This document shows, in pieces, positions 32,516 to 44,621 of a DNA stretch of 64,000 nt. A program made the position numbers and the translations under genes. Within the stretch, counting starts at the first letter, position 1. Every line of letters begins with the position of its first letter. The stretch is from Diplosphaera chodatii (lineage: Eukaryota; Chlorophyta; Trebouxiophyceae; Prasiolales; Stichococcaceae). A model generated the notes under the pieces. The model was not told where the DNA came from and ran no database searches. It was given only the letters and a program-made list of their open reading frames with translations. Location of the stretch: contig JAALGY010000038.1 in NCBI GenBank assembly GCA_032358165.1, positions 2,294,001 through 2,358,000 on the forward strand, in the 5' to 3' direction.

Positions 32516-34500
32516 TCAGCTCGTCGTGCAATTGCCCAAAAGTTTCATCACGCGGTTTGCTTTGGCAACCGTGTCAATATCATTGACAATGAGCGGCACT
32601 TCAGGGCTGCAGAAGATGGCGGGGCTCCGCTTGTCCCATGGGAAGTTGTGCGGCATCCCAAGATACACCGCGGGCGGCCAGCTCCTGAACGACGCATCGG
32701 CACTCCTCACAGGATGCGGGATAGCACCACCAGCAGGTGACTACAGCTCGCCAGAGATATAGACAATGTGCAACAGCCAGGCACGAGCTTGCAGTGACAT
32801 GGTGGCCACCAGAATCTGGACTCATTGACACGGTTCAGGCTCAGGAAGCTGGCGTAATATCCAAAACTGGCATCTTCCGGCCCTGTGTCAAACACGTCCG
32901 TGCGTGAAACATTCACGGCGTGCATCACCAGCGCTGCTACTTCCTGCGAGGGACGTGTACATCATCGCGCGTGTCTCTGGAAAAGTGTGCACATGGCCGA
33001 TGCAGGTCTTCGCACGAGCGTCCAGCAACCATGCAGACTTTCGTGTTAACCTTCAACCGCTGTGATGTGCCATGAGGTCAAATCGATGCCAAGACATACC
33101 TGCGAGACTGCATACCCGCCTCCTGCCATGAATGTGGGGTATGCCAGCAGCCCGGTCTGCCTCCACATGCTGTCGTGCTTATACTCTGGGTGGTCTCCAA
33201 CAACTTTGTCATGCCGAACTTCACGCCTCGTAATCTGCAACAGTGTGAACACTCATCAGAGGCATCAAATACCACAGATGCCAGCAACAAGTGCATGCGC
33301 TGCGTATGCTTGGATGCCTCAGGTGCAGGCAGGATGTGCTGATTGTCACTCTCGCAAAGCAGGACATACCTCTCGCCCGATGTACCATCTTTCGTCCCCA
33401 CAGCTCGGTTCCGCACACAACTGCCGCAAATAGGGCACCAAGGCAGGCACATTGACAAACGTGTCATCGTCGGTCTGCACACGACACCGTTCAGCACGTC
33501 GTCAGCGCCTCATGTGCAGGCTGGGTACGGGTGCAGGTCCGCAGCAGATCATGCATCTCAGGCAGCGCCACGCTGCACGTGTGTGCTGAACTTAGCCCAC
33601 CTTCAGAATGAAAGAGCTATTGAAGTGCTCAAGCGCATGCCTGAACAAAGCCAGCGTCATCAAACCGAGGGTCTGATAGGTTCCTACCCCCGGCATACCT
33701 ACAACTATATCCTCACCCAGCTTGGCCTGCCACAGCACAGCGCAACTTGTCATTGCTGATCATTGTCTGTAGCACTTAGGAGATGCTTGTATACCCGACT
33801 GGCTTGCACCAGGGTAGAACACAGCATGTGCAGTGCTGCGGAGGGGGATCGCACAGCTGTGTTCATACACTTGTCCGTTGTGCTGACGACTACCTGGATC
33901 TCCAATTCGGTTGCAGCGTCAACATCTCCACTGCCGGCTATAAAGAATCTTACAGCCACTGTTCTCAAATCCTGTAGCAGAGCCAGCTGCCATGCTGTTA
34001 TCATCAGCGTGCGTTGCTGTTATCAAGGCTCACCTTGCTGATGTGCGCCTTCATGATGGCTCCCAGCGTGCAAGCTTGTGGCATGACAAGGTGAGGGCAT
34101 TGCCTATGGGTGGATCTGCTCCATGCTGCAGGCATGAGATACGCGGTCTCACCTGAACAGCCCAGGAGGCTCTGCACGCCCTCCGCCGCACACGGTTGCG
34201 CCTTGCAGACAGCACGCCTGCGCGCTGAAAAGACATCATGACGCCAGCGTCTCTCATTCGTACAGGAGGCTGCTGTTTCCCATTGCTTCAGACAGGCGCA
34301 CCTATGAATAGGAACACTTCGGACTTGAGGGGCGGAGTCTGCACGGTGGTGGCACTTGGCGCGCATGCCAGCCGGCAGATTGCACGCCGCACGCTTGCTG
34401 TGTCAACAAGGATCTGCGAGAGTAGGCACAACGGACCAAGAATACCTAGCAGTGCTATGTACACCAGCCTGCGCGGACAGGCATTTGCTGTTGCAGGCAT
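32516..34500 (-). CDS. GT31-family (beta-1,3-galactosyltransferase-like) type II membrane glycosyltransferase
   Basis: The proposed start, MPATANACPRRLVYIALLG at 34500, leads directly into a single membrane span (YIALLGILGPLCLLSQILV), typical of Golgi type II transferases. The catalytic domain then begins with SEVFLFIGAP. It continues through ACTLGAIMKAHISK, LRTVAVRFFIAGSGDVDAAT, KLGEDIVVGMPGVGTYQTLG with LMTLALFRHALEHF, QTDDDTFVNVPALVPYL (the DxD metal/nucleotide-sugar motif), ERWYIGRE, YPTFMAGGGYAVSQ and GPEDASFGYYASFLSLNRV (the conserved ED-x-x-x-G block). The set and order are diagnostic for GT31. These enzymes add beta-1,3-linked Gal or GlcNAc to glycoproteins or glycolipids in the Golgi. 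The C-terminal exon is ambiguous between two frames; the longer ends at 32516. A second GT31 domain lies in the next minus-strand gene. Confidence 0.78.
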
Positions 34501-35713
34501 GAGCACGGCGGTGCAGAAGCTAACGCAATGTAATAATGTCCCACGAAACGCAATACTACTGCGCAATGCGGCCTGGGTCGGATCAAGTGCATGTTTATTA
34601 TGTGCCTGGCGTAAACATCCAAGCAGGGTGCCACTGGGCGACTGCCTGCACCCAATGTTGATCAGTGACTGCAACTGGCACAAGCCCAACAATCCTGCGG
34701 CTGTCTGACGCAATCTCCATGCCTTGCTTGATGAGACAATTAACGCAGATATCATGTAGCCGTCAATGCTCCTCCGGCGATGGCTATGCCATCTGGTAGA
34801 TAGGGATGATGTATGGCTCCGCGCATGGTTGTCGAAGCAATCACGTCACGCACAGCAGCCCTGTATCGCATCATTAGCAGGTTGTGCTAGGGTGCCAGTT
34901 TGTATATGCAGCATGCTCTGTGCGGTTGCGCTGCATCACCTTCACCATTGATAATTGTCGACCCCACATGTTGGGCAGGGTACCACTGTGTGGTATTGCC
35001 ATGCAAGGGCAGCCAGCTGCGTGTGCGGATAGCGACAAGGCGCAGGCACATACCTCCTTCACTGCAGTGCAGGAGGATGAACAGCAGAACTTGCACAATC
35101 GTTACATACCACATCCACCGCAAAGATCCTATGCTACATTGGTCACCTGCACTCATGCACATCTCATCAGAATCCTGCCGCTGCTGACGAAGCTGAAAGT
35201 GTCACTGTCTGTCCAGAGCCCTCAAAAATGGTTGCCTCGCGAAGCGCATGGCATGAATGCCATTTGCGGATGGCGCCAAACACATAGCATTGCCCACTGC
35301 GGTGCATTCACTGCTGTAATATCCGATCACACTGCCCGCATGTTTCTAGAAATCCTGACGAGCGCTTGCACTGCTCAAGGGCCGCCATTGCTCCCATTTG
35401 TGCAATGCATCTACTGCACATTGAGCTCTGTTAACCCCTTCAGCTCTGGCTGTAAGCTGCAATCCCCTTCTGCTGACAGTCCTGCATGCCTGCCTGCTGC
35501 AGATGCGGTACGGTTCCCGGGCCTGTCTCCCAGATACGCTGCGAAAGCTGAACGCCACCGGTGCCTGCTGCCTTACTCACTTCGTGATACGCACAGCCAC
35601 GAGAAAATGCTGCATGTCTTCAGGGACCGCGTGGTGCGATGCTATGGCAGCGCGGCATCGGGCCGCCGCCACCGGCTGCCGTCTGATTGACCGCTCGGCT
35701 GCGTTGAAGGGCC
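34501..35713. other. Intergenic region, low GC
   Basis: About 1.2 kb of lower GC between two minus-strand genes. A plus-strand open frame at 34884-35690 and shorter minus-strand frames exist, but none shows coding-like composition or a known motif. I see no repeat or RNA gene. Confidence 0.35.
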
Positions 35714-37456
35714 TCACGTCACCTGCTGCAGGTGCTTCTGCAGGTGCGCAAAGCTGTGCTGCGGGTCCAGCAGCATGGGCGCCGCCCGGCCGCCTATCTG
35801 CGCAGCGCGTCGTGCAGCGGCCACGTCCTCGGGACGCGCCACAGCCTCCAGGGAGATGCCGAGGCTTGCAGCTATGCCTTCCCACACCAGCGGCCATTCC
35901 CAGTTCTGTGTGGGCAGCATGATGTGGGCGTCAAGTACGGCAAGCTGGTCCATTCCCCTGGGGAACTTGGACAGACCAGCGGCCTCAGAGGGTGCACAGC
36001 TGCCAGGTCAAGCTGCAAGCAGCTCAGCCCTTCTGGCCATCTGGGCCGTCGGTGGCGCCGAGCCACCCCCAGGATGCCCGCCCTGCTGCAGGGCATGTGC
36101 TCCGCCGGCACTTGGAGGAACAGCATACCAGGGGAACGCAGGCGCACCAGGTGCTGCGTGTGCCAGCGGACCAGCACTTGGTCCGCCAGCGGCAGCGCCC
36201 CGCCCCGCAGCAGGTGCGCCAGCAGCCCGTGCTCCCGCCCGCCCACGTCCACCACCAGCGTCACCTCGTCCTCCGCCCCGACGTGCGCCCTCATCCACCC
36301 CGACAGGTCGAGCCCCTGCAGAGTCAGTGCGCAGTACTTTCTTCTACATGATGCTGATGAACAGCAAGACTTGCAAGCCTGTATCCGCAGCGGGGCTGCT
36401 GGGTGCCCGGTCTCACAACCCGGTTTCACCGCAAGCACAACTAGGGTCATTAAGCTTGACAACGCTGCACTGCGGCGCTCACGGGCACGCTGACGTCCAG
36501 GCCCCAGTGCCCGAACTCGCTGGCCGCTCCAGGGGGGTCCGCCGGCGGCTGGTCGGCGCCCGCGCCCCGCCACGGCGCCCAGCGGCCGTCGGACTGGGGC
36601 AGCGGCCCCCCGCCGCCGTCCGGCGCCAGCAGCAGGCTGGCCAGCTCCCCCATCTTCACATCGCGCCTGCGTGTCACACAGCGCGGGCGTTGGAGAGTCT
36701 CGGCGTCAGGGGCTTCGTTGGCCGGTTCGGAGCAGAGCCTGCTGTGTGGGCATGCCTCGCGACACCGCTGCCCAGTGTCGAGGACCGAGGCACTGACACG
36801 GAAAACACCTATGCCAGCTGCACGCAGCCTCCCTTGTGGGGGACAGCGGCAGGCGGACTGAGCACAGTGAGCTCTGTTGGCGGCATTTACCCATGTTGGG
36901 ACACACCTGCTGCGGCCGGCTGTGTTGACTGCGACTGTCGCGTTGTCCTGAACACCCGCTGCTTCCGGGTGCAGCACCAGCTTCTGCGACAGGCCCAGCT
37001 GCCTCGCAAGGGCGTCCAGCTGCGCGCGTGCTGTGCGTGACAGTGCTGCGGCCTGTATGGGAGGCAGCCCCCATCGGCTCATGACAGCGGCTTCGCTCCG
37101 CACTCCGCTGGCCAACTCCTTGGGCACTGCCTGCTGCTGCCGCCTCGACTGGCTTGCTGGTGGTGAGCAGTGCGGACTGCTGCCTCGCTGGTAATGTGTT
37201 TGAGTCACAGTCAAAACAAACCGGCAGCATATGCACGCATGCATCAGATGATGCACTGAGAACCTTGTCCAACCCAACTCCAGTCCAAATGTGCGCTGGT
37301 GGGTGATGACGGACATGCTGTAATGATGCGAGGGGCACCTGGAAGGCGTGGATCTCCGTGAAAGCAGCTGCCGGTGGCACTGAGGGGTGCAGCTCCCCGG
37401 CAGCCAGGTTTGCCAGCGTCGCACCCCCGCGCACCGCCAGATCCAGCAGGATCCGC
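35714..37456 (-). other. Module 3: FkbM-like SAM-dependent methyltransferase domain
   Basis: The exon at about 37456-37341 gives RILLDLAVRGGATLANLAAG and PAAAFTEIHAFQ, matching the SAM-binding start of FkbM-like methyltransferases (LLDLG... ending in E/D-x-HAFE). Later exons give LGLSQKLVLHPEAAGVQDN, EFGHWGLDVSV, then the hallmark DLSGWMRAHVGAEDEVTLVV with DVGGREHGLLAHLLRGGALP and LADQVLVRWHTQ, aligning with the family's W-L-x(n)-V-K-M-D-V-E-G-x-E and G-x-x-x-x-x-D-E-L-x-x-E-x-H. Here the usual KMDVEG is VVDVGG and the usual E-x-H is RWH, so key acidic residues are replaced. The last exon, NWEWPLVWEGIAASLGISLE, ends near 35714. Confidence 0.65.
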
Positions 37457-40400
37457 CTGCAGCAGCGGCGTCATGTATGACAAAGGATGGTGCGGCGACG
37501 TATCCTGCTTTCCAAGATGCGCTTCGTGCAGCTCCGCCACAACGCCAGGGTGCCTCACACCCTGAGTTGCCATTCAGCCGCTGCGCACCTGCGCTGCCGC
37601 TGCCCCTGCCCCCGGACCCCAGGCCACCCCGCGCGCAGCGGCTGCACCCCGGTCACGTACATCTGGCTGCCGGTGCCCCACACGTGCGCGGAGTCGAAGG
37701 ACAGGTAGCGGCCGTCGGGGGACCAGCGCGGGGACAGCCCCGCCTTCAGGTGCGCCGGCGCATCCCAGTCCTTGGGCGAAAAGTAGCCTGCAAGCACGAG
37801 TGCCAGCAGGTCAGCTCGCTGTCAGCAGGCTACCTTGATTGATTTGCTGACTGCACGACTGTGAAACTCTCAAATGCTGCTTCGTTCCTGGGCCAAGAAC
37901 CGCCTGAGCCTACGCACTGCCCGCTTATGCTGTCGTCACATGCGGTCTGCTTGGGGTGCGGGCCGTCAGATGTGGGTGGGCACCACCAAGAGAGCGGCGT
38001 CACCCAGCATCAGGGTGTCGTTGCGCAGCGTGTCCCACAGCACCAGGCGCTGCGGGTCGCCGCCGGACGCCATGGCCAGGTACCGGAAGTCGCCGCGGAA
38101 GGACGTCGGCTGCAGCAGCCCCAGGCGCGCGAGCGCCGGCGGCGGCGCCAGCCTCGTGGCGTTCCTCCGCACCTCCAGCACCGTGTAGCCGTCCTGCAGG
38201 GGTGCAGGGTGCGGGTCTCGAATGAAGAGCCCCTTGCAGGTGGCAACGCAACACGGATGCCACTGTGGAGCTGGTACATCCCTGCCGCTGTGTGGCATGA
38301 TGGCAACATCGGGCATGTTGCCATCCGCCGAACGCACGGCAAGCCGACTTGTGCGGCCGAAATGCTGACGGGGCCCCCGCACCTTGTCGGCCACCAGCAG
38401 GCGCCCGCCGCCGCCAAAGTCGTGGTAGGCGCCCTCAACCACCGGCACCCGCCACAGGTGCTGCCCCGTCACATCGATCGTGAACACATACCTGGCAGCA
38501 ACAACCGCCCCTCCGTCACAACATGGTGCGCCGCACCATGCAGAATGCTCATGCCAAGAGGCTTGCGTCACGATGTTGATGTGCAAGCTGTATGAGACCG
38601 TCCAGCAGCGCAGCGCACGTTCGGAAGTAGGCGCCGAAGAAGCGTGGGCACTTGCCAATGCGGTACAGGAACACGATCGTGCGGCCGTCCGCGCTGAACT
38701 GCAGGAGGAGGACAGAAGCACATCGTTGCAAGATTGCCCATTGATCATGTAACATGCCTGCTTGATGCTGCACGCGGACAATTGGTGTCAGATATGCCTC
38801 ATCCATGCTGATCTGAAGCAGCACCACAGCAAGCCAGGAACGCCAGCACTCTCTTGTTCACACCTGAGGGTGGTTCAGCCAGTGCAGGCAGTCGCGCAGC
38901 GTCTGGGGGGACATGCGGTCCTGCAGCTTATAGGGCAGCCCAGTGATGGGGTCGGCGCTCCCGCCAAAAGCGCCGTCCTCCGCCACAGCATCGAACAGCT
39001 CCCGCAGCGACACCAGCAGCTCCGATTTGCCTGCAAGTCACGGCGGCGAACTTGGTTACAAGACCAGTTGGAGGCTCGTTTAGGGGGTTGCCACAATTCT
39101 GTGCATCAGAAGCGCCCGCAGAGACGGTGCCTTCAGTGCAGCTAGCTGCGAGACAACTGCTACAGCAGCCGTGCATACCCGAAGCCATGTCCATAAGCCA
39201 CAGGCCGTCCTCCTTGGGGCACTTCTCCCGTGTCGCTGCATCCCCAGCTCGCCTGCTGGCCGCGTACCCAAACCCTGCAGCATCGGTGCAGCAAAGTGTT
39301 GCAACAAAGCACCAACAGCGGCAATTGGCAGCATGCCACACGTCGCTCCTGCCTTGTGCAACCACATGTACCGAGCTAGAGCCGAATGTAGTACACGTCA
39401 GCCTCCTGCTGATCCATCAGCTGGGCATCCTGTTATGTAAGCAGCGCACCAGGCCGGCCGCGCCCAAGGCGAATGAAGTCGATGGACGCAGCCACCCGGC
39501 CGTCAGGGCTGATACTGAACACCGGCCGTGGCAGCACTCGCAGCCGCCGCCTGAATGTAGTTCATTTGTTGATCAAACAGCAGGCATGCATGGGATATAA
39601 CATGTGTGTGAAATGTGTTGCTCGCATGCTCCTTCCAAGCAGCACGCAAAGCAGTGCGCCAGTCAGACATGTCCTTTGCAGAGTCCCTGAAGCAGGCAGT
39701 CGCCTGACCACATTTCGCACTTGGTCACGATGTCGATGACGATGGTGCAGAGGTCGTCGCTGCTGGCACCAGGAAGGCAGGCACGCGCGTTGAATGCCGC
39801 CAGCCGGTTGGACCGCCCCACCCACTGTGCATTGGCGCCTGAAGAGGCGGGAAGACAGCCCGTCACAGCAGCCAATGGAGTGTTGGGGAGGTGACCATGT
39901 GGATGCAGCTGTGAGTACACATGTCGGTGCTGTCACTGGGCTTTGCAGCTGCACAATGCTGACACAGTTACCGCATGCGCACCCAGCTGAAAGTTCCAGG
40001 CGGTGGTGGTTGCCAGCGGCTCCCACGCCCACCCCGCCCTGTCCTGTGACACCGGCTTGCCTGCAGAGCCAAACAACAAGTTGGTTCCTGAGAGAGACGC
40101 TGCATGCGATCACGCGGCGGCCTCTGACACGCTGAGGTGTGCTCCTTGTTGTAGGACGCTCATCCGGCGATACTGTCACGATGTGCAGAAAGGACGCCCA
40201 CCTTTCGAGAAGGGGATCAGGCCGATCTGTGCGGAGTCGCCCGGCCCAAGGTCGCGCGGCGACAGCGCAGTGCGCAGGCCCAGCATGCTGGAGCTGTCCG
40301 CGCTCCAGGGCGTCTTGTCGCTGTAGCCGAACAGGTGGAAGCCCGCGCGCCAGTCGGTCACCGCCGCCGTCTGTGCGGAACAGCACCTCATGAAGTCAAG

Positions 40401-43400
40401 CCACGCAATGAGGCAGCTACACGCGGGGCCAACCAGCGACCCCTTTGTCGTGAGCTGCAAGGAGGAGGTTGATGTGTCGCCATGTGCACTGTATGGAAGC
40501 GTATTGAGGGCCCACACCAGAGCATATCCCGTGGATGCCCGGTTGGCAGCTCTTGCGGAGCTCACCTCCAGCGGCCCGACGACAGGCCAGGAGCGGCCAG
40601 CAGCGCCCACCAGCTCCCGCGCTGCGCCCTCCAGCGCCTCCTGCTCTGGGCACTGCGCCAGCCGCTCGTGTATGTACCTGCATGATGCACCTTGCCGAGT
40701 CTCAGCAGACGTGCCTCTGGTGCTACTGGTGAGCTTGTCTCCTTGCAGGTTTCCTGCCCATGGCCAAGAGTTTCACACGGCAACCAGTGTGTGATGTGCG
40801 ACTCTGGTATCTGAACACACATGGGAGCCGCACCGCATCTGGTCGTTGTTGTCGACCTTGTGCAGGATGAGCCACTGGGCGCAGATGCGGTCGTAGGGCC
40901 GCAGGCGGAAGGGCGCCCACCTGCCGCCCGCATCCTCCGCCGCCACTGCCCTGTAGCGTAAACATACATGTCGATGTCAGTGCCAAATGCAGCAGGAAGC
41001 AACCAATGCTTGTGGCATGTGACTTCGATGTGTCTGTGCACGATCAGCACATGTCTTGGTCTACGCACCCCCAGCAGCAGTGGCCGGCTGGCGTCTTGGC
41101 GCGGGGGTGGTCTATCCGCCGCAGATTCATGCCCTGCAAGTGGCGGCAACGAATGTTGAGGCCTGCACAACTGCTTGTCGGACTCAGTGAGCACGGCATC
41201 GTGGGCAAGTATGTGCATGTCAGTCCAAGACTCAGTGCACACCATGACCCAGAAGCCGAAAGTTGCGTCTTCATTGGGCATGAACTTGAGGGGCGCAATA
41301 GCGTGCGTCTCCACCAATGCCCTGGCCACATCGCTGCTGAAGACATACCTGCAGACAGGCAGGTGCACGCGTGAGCACCCATGCCCTGCTGGGGCAGTGT
41401 GAACACATCAGTAATAACCCAGACTCAACCATGCAGCTGGATAAGGTGTCAGACGCCCATTCCGCAACCCCTGCACCGGGCAAACCCTGCAGCTCGTGGC
41501 GGGTATGCCAGTACCGCACTCACCCGCCGCCCATCATGTAGGGCGCATACTCGCGCAGGCCAGTGAGGCGGAAGTACTCCAGGTTGGACCACTTGTTGGC
41601 CTCGTCGGTAATCACCTCGCCATTGCGCTTCTCGCTGCCGAGGTACAGCCTGCAGCATTCATGCACAGCCATCGCATGCCGGGCCCAAGAGTTCCTCCAG
41701 AGCCGGCACAAAGCAGACAACTTGCTTGCACCTGCACTAATGTACGTGTATAGATACAAACATGGTGACATCTGGGAGCTGTGATGGTATGTTGAGGCAC
41801 AAGACCCGCCACACGGTCGTGCAGACTGTTGCACTCTGCACCCCGCTTGACTCCCGGCACAGTGTCCGGAGAAGGCTGAGAGCCTTGCGAGCACTCACCG
41901 CTCATCACGGCAGTCGGCATTGAGGCACAGCCCGCGCAGCGCAGCCACCATGGCGGCGGTGTCGAGGTATGCGTCATCGTCCGTCTTCAGCACGAAGAGC
42001 GGGTCCAGGTTGTCCACCACCCACTCCAGGGCCAGGAACACCTGCCACGTCCAACATGCACATGAGGCAGCCTGCAGTCATGTGCTGAGGTGAGCTGCCA
42101 GGTAGGCTGCACAGTGGGCGAGGAATGTCCCTGTTGTCGTGCCAGCTGCTGCGCGCTGAAGGGTGGCTACCTTGTACACGATCGAGCGGTAGCCGACACC
42201 GCTGCCGCGGCGCACGAAGACCAGGTCGCCATGCTTTGCCTGTTCCTGCGGTCTTGCAAGACAGCTCATGAGAATCAGGATGACCAATACAGACTTCTCA
42301 GGTGTGTACCCGAATGTTCAGGATACACACTCACAACTCTGGTGCCGCAACAAGCTCAGCTTGCCAGCACAGCTGTCTGCGTACCTCCTCGACTGCGGGA
42401 TTGCGTTCCTCTTCTGTCAAAATGAAGCGCGCCAGCACACCATTCTTCGCTGCATCCTGCATCCACGTGTCCCTGACGGCCTCCCTGCAGAATGCGTATC
42501 CAACACCACCAGCGGCTCAGCACGCGCCCTCGTGCAGCTCGACATGCATGTGCATGCATGACGCCTCTGCGGGTTCTAAGTACGTGCCTTCGGGCAAGGG
42601 TCGATGTGGTTGTCAGCACGGCAACGAACAGGAAGGGCTGCGGCATGTTTGTCCCATGGTGCAGCTGGATGGCATCCAGTGCCCCCGGGACTGTGGAGTT
42701 CTCGCCCAGCAGCGCCTCCTGTGGGAAGTGACGTGTAATGTGTCAGCATGGTTCGATGCTTGGGAACTGCTTGGCTGACTGATGACCCTGCAGCCTCGCC
42801 AAGTGGGTTCATCACCACAGCAGTTGAGACTTGGGACACCGTCACCCTGCATTGCTTTCTGCCTATGCACACAGTGCCCCGAGATCTGACGGGTTCATTG
42901 TAGCCTCAACCTTCTGCGTCTGCAGGGCCAGGATCTGGCGGCGCAGCTCGTCGTGCTCTTCCGCGACCTCCGTGAACCAGACCAGCTCCTCGCCGCTGGC
43001 CGCCCGCCCGCCGAGCTTGCCGCCAGCCTCGCACCCCTCCTCCACATCTCGGCGGTGCATCTGTTGCGGTAACAGGGCACCGCGGTCAGCGGGTTGACTG
43101 CCGTCGAGACAAAGTGACACAGGCGGAGATGTGACGGCTCGCGGTGCATCTGCATGCACCCGCAGGTGGCGGAGGACAGCCACAAATGCACCGGCGTGCT
43201 GATGAAGGTGCCCATGTAGATGCCGGTGAGCAGCAGCCAGGTGCCCGCAGCCGCCAGCAGTGCGAGGGCGAGCTGGCGGCGGGCACGGCGAGGCGGAGCC
43301 CGTCCGCCGTTGATGCCGCTGAGCGGCGGCTGCCCCCGGCCTGGGGTGCTGCGGCTGCTGCTGCCGTTGCTGCCGCCGCCGTCCATGGCGCCGCTGCCGC

Positions 43401-43494
43401 TGCGTGAAGGTGGCAACCACTCCCCATCATCGCTGGTCTGTGGCGACAGCAGCCCTCTGGAGCCTGCGTGCCAGGCACGACAGCAGCCCATCAC
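35714..43494 (-). CDS. Apparent three-module protein: GT31 glycosyltransferase + TolB-like propeller + FkbM-like methyltransferase
   Basis: From the start MMGCCRAWHAGSRG at 43494, more than twenty exons chain on the minus strand down to a stop at 35714, with splice phase agreeing at nearly every junction I could test. The junctions between modules are (a) GT31 to propeller, GPLE|TAAVTDW (phase 0, donor GTGAGC at about 40562), and (b) propeller to methyltransferase, QRQR|RILLDLA (phase 2, about 37593 to 37456). No stop or convincing internal start separates the modules. The N-terminus has a Ser/Gly-rich cytosolic stretch and a membrane span (LALALLAAAGTWLLLTGIYM), so the rest would face the Golgi lumen. 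It could still be two or three genes whose end exons happen to be phase-compatible; the second junction is the weaker. The modules are described in separate entries. Confidence 0.55.
37595..40378 (-). other. Module 2: TolB/PD40-like beta-propeller domain
   Basis: Consecutive exons give WRAGFHLFGYSDKTPWSAD, DRAGWAWEPLATTTAWNFQL, GANAQWVGRSNRLAAFNARA, RPVFSISPDGRVAASIDFIR, PKEDGLWLMDMASGKSELLV, FSADGRTIVFLYRIGKC, YVFTIDVTGQHLWRVPVVEG, FRYLAMASGGDPQRLVLWDT and LSPRWSPDGRYLSFDSAHVW. The recurring SPDGR / SADGR blades are typical of PD40/TolB-type propellers. As a whole it resembles stand-alone bacterial propeller proteins associated with polysaccharide metabolism; that comparison is from memory of the family pattern. 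Its role here is unknown; carbohydrate binding or lyase-like activity is possible. It closes with GSQMYVTGVQPL, a natural propeller end. Confidence 0.72.
40562..43494 (-). other. Module 1: GT31 galactosyltransferase domain with N-terminal membrane anchor
   Basis: After the membrane span a coiled segment follows (ELVWFTEVAEEHDELRRQIL). The catalytic domain then reads EALLGENSTVPGALDAIQLH, KNGVLARFILTEEERNPAVE, KHGDLVFVRRGSGVGYRSI, FLALEWVVDNLDPLFVLKTD leading into KTDDDAYLDTAAMVAALRG (DxD motif, about 41975), LYLGSEKRNGEVITDEANKW, YAPYMMGGGYVFSSDVARAL, and FMPNEDATFGFWVM (about 41275). It ends with RICAQWLILHKVDNNDQMRY and IHERLAQCPEQEAL. Motif order is as in GT31. It is clearly diverged from the GT31 gene at 32516-34500, so not a recent duplicate. 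Confidence 0.82.
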
Positions 43495-44621
43495 TCAGCA
43501 GACACAGGGCTTGTGAGACGTGCCGCGAGCCTCTGCTGATGGTCAATCAGGCCTTGCACCAGCCCGCTGCCTGTCGCACAGCAGATCTGGTGTTTCAGAC
43601 GTTACCCGGTTTTCTGGCTTACCGGGTACAGGCTGTGCAGCAAAAACAGTACGTCAAATCTGGACACGATCCTTAGCAACTGGTTGCCTGTTCTTTAATG
43701 CAGATCAGGCTGATCCCTGAGCCCGAAGTCGAGCTGCGGCCCTATGCACACTGCTTGCTGACTGCCATTGCTGCTCGGCCCCGAAAGGCAACAGGCTGCA
43801 GCTGCACAGCAACGGGGAGCGGGCACGTGCATGCATTCGGGATGATTCGTACTCAGTGAGGCTCACCCTTGCGTGTGACCATCACATGCTCGCCGGCTGG
43901 ATATTAACTGTGATGCACACAATCGCAGCGATGTCGACCGGGGCAGCATTGCGACAGCAGCAGTGCCTGCATGACGAGTGACCATGCGACTGTCGAAAGT
44001 TTGGCCGAGCTGCTGCGCTGTCTGTCATGACGTTCCTGTTGCTGCATTTGTCGATGTAAGAGCGTCATGCAATGCACAGCATCATGCCTTGCACATTTGC
44101 GTACGCCGGCTGATCATTAGGTCATTTTTGTCACATCCATATAAAGCACCCGCTCCGCAAGGTACAGGACGCTTACAGTTACTCATCTGCGCATATGGGA
44201 ATAATCCAACCGGGGGCCTTTCGCCGAAGCCAATCGCATCGATGGGCACTAGTACTTGCGCAAGCGCAACTTGCTGCGCACAGCGGCACCGGCTATCACA
44301 AGCACTTACAGGCAGCCTGAGAAGCTTGCAATCGAGCGTGCTGGCACCTTGCTCTCCACTCGCGCCCTGCTGGGCTGACTCTGCGATCTGCGAATTTGCT
44401 CAAAGTCGCACAGTTGGAGCCCGGCTGTGACATCAGCACCCACAGCGACAGCACCGACCTCAGCCCGGCTTGGAGGCCCAGCTGATGCGTTTGACCGCCT
44501 TGCTGGCGGCAGGCGGGCCCTGCAGGCACCACCGGGTTATGGGGTGTTGGTGAAGCAGCAGATGCCTCTGGCCAGCTAGCGAGCCCGTAGCCTGCTGCAG
44601 CCTGGGCTTTCGCCAGGCTCC
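43495..44621. promoter_or_regulatory. Divergent promoter region with a perfect hairpin
   Basis: The region lies between the start of the GT31-fusion gene and the start of the PP2A B56 gene. TACCCGGT (43603-43610) and ACCGGGTA (43621-43628) form an 8-bp perfect inverted repeat with a 10-base spacer, about 110 bp upstream of the minus-strand start. No other element is assigned. An open frame at 43978-44430 does not look coding. Confidence 0.4.

Noticed and set aside
34884..35690. 268-codon open frame on the plus strand
   Set aside because: Composition is unlike coding sequence of this genome (many Cys, His, Ser; no GC3 bias), it has no motif, and it lies in a low-GC intergenic stretch. Long chance frames are expected at this density.
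40562..40600. End of the GT31 gene at GPLEV with a stop soon after
   Set aside because: The GAG|GTGAGC there is an ideal donor, and the next exon joins in phase 0; a stop is reached only by reading through the intron. Kept as an alternative, not the preferred model.
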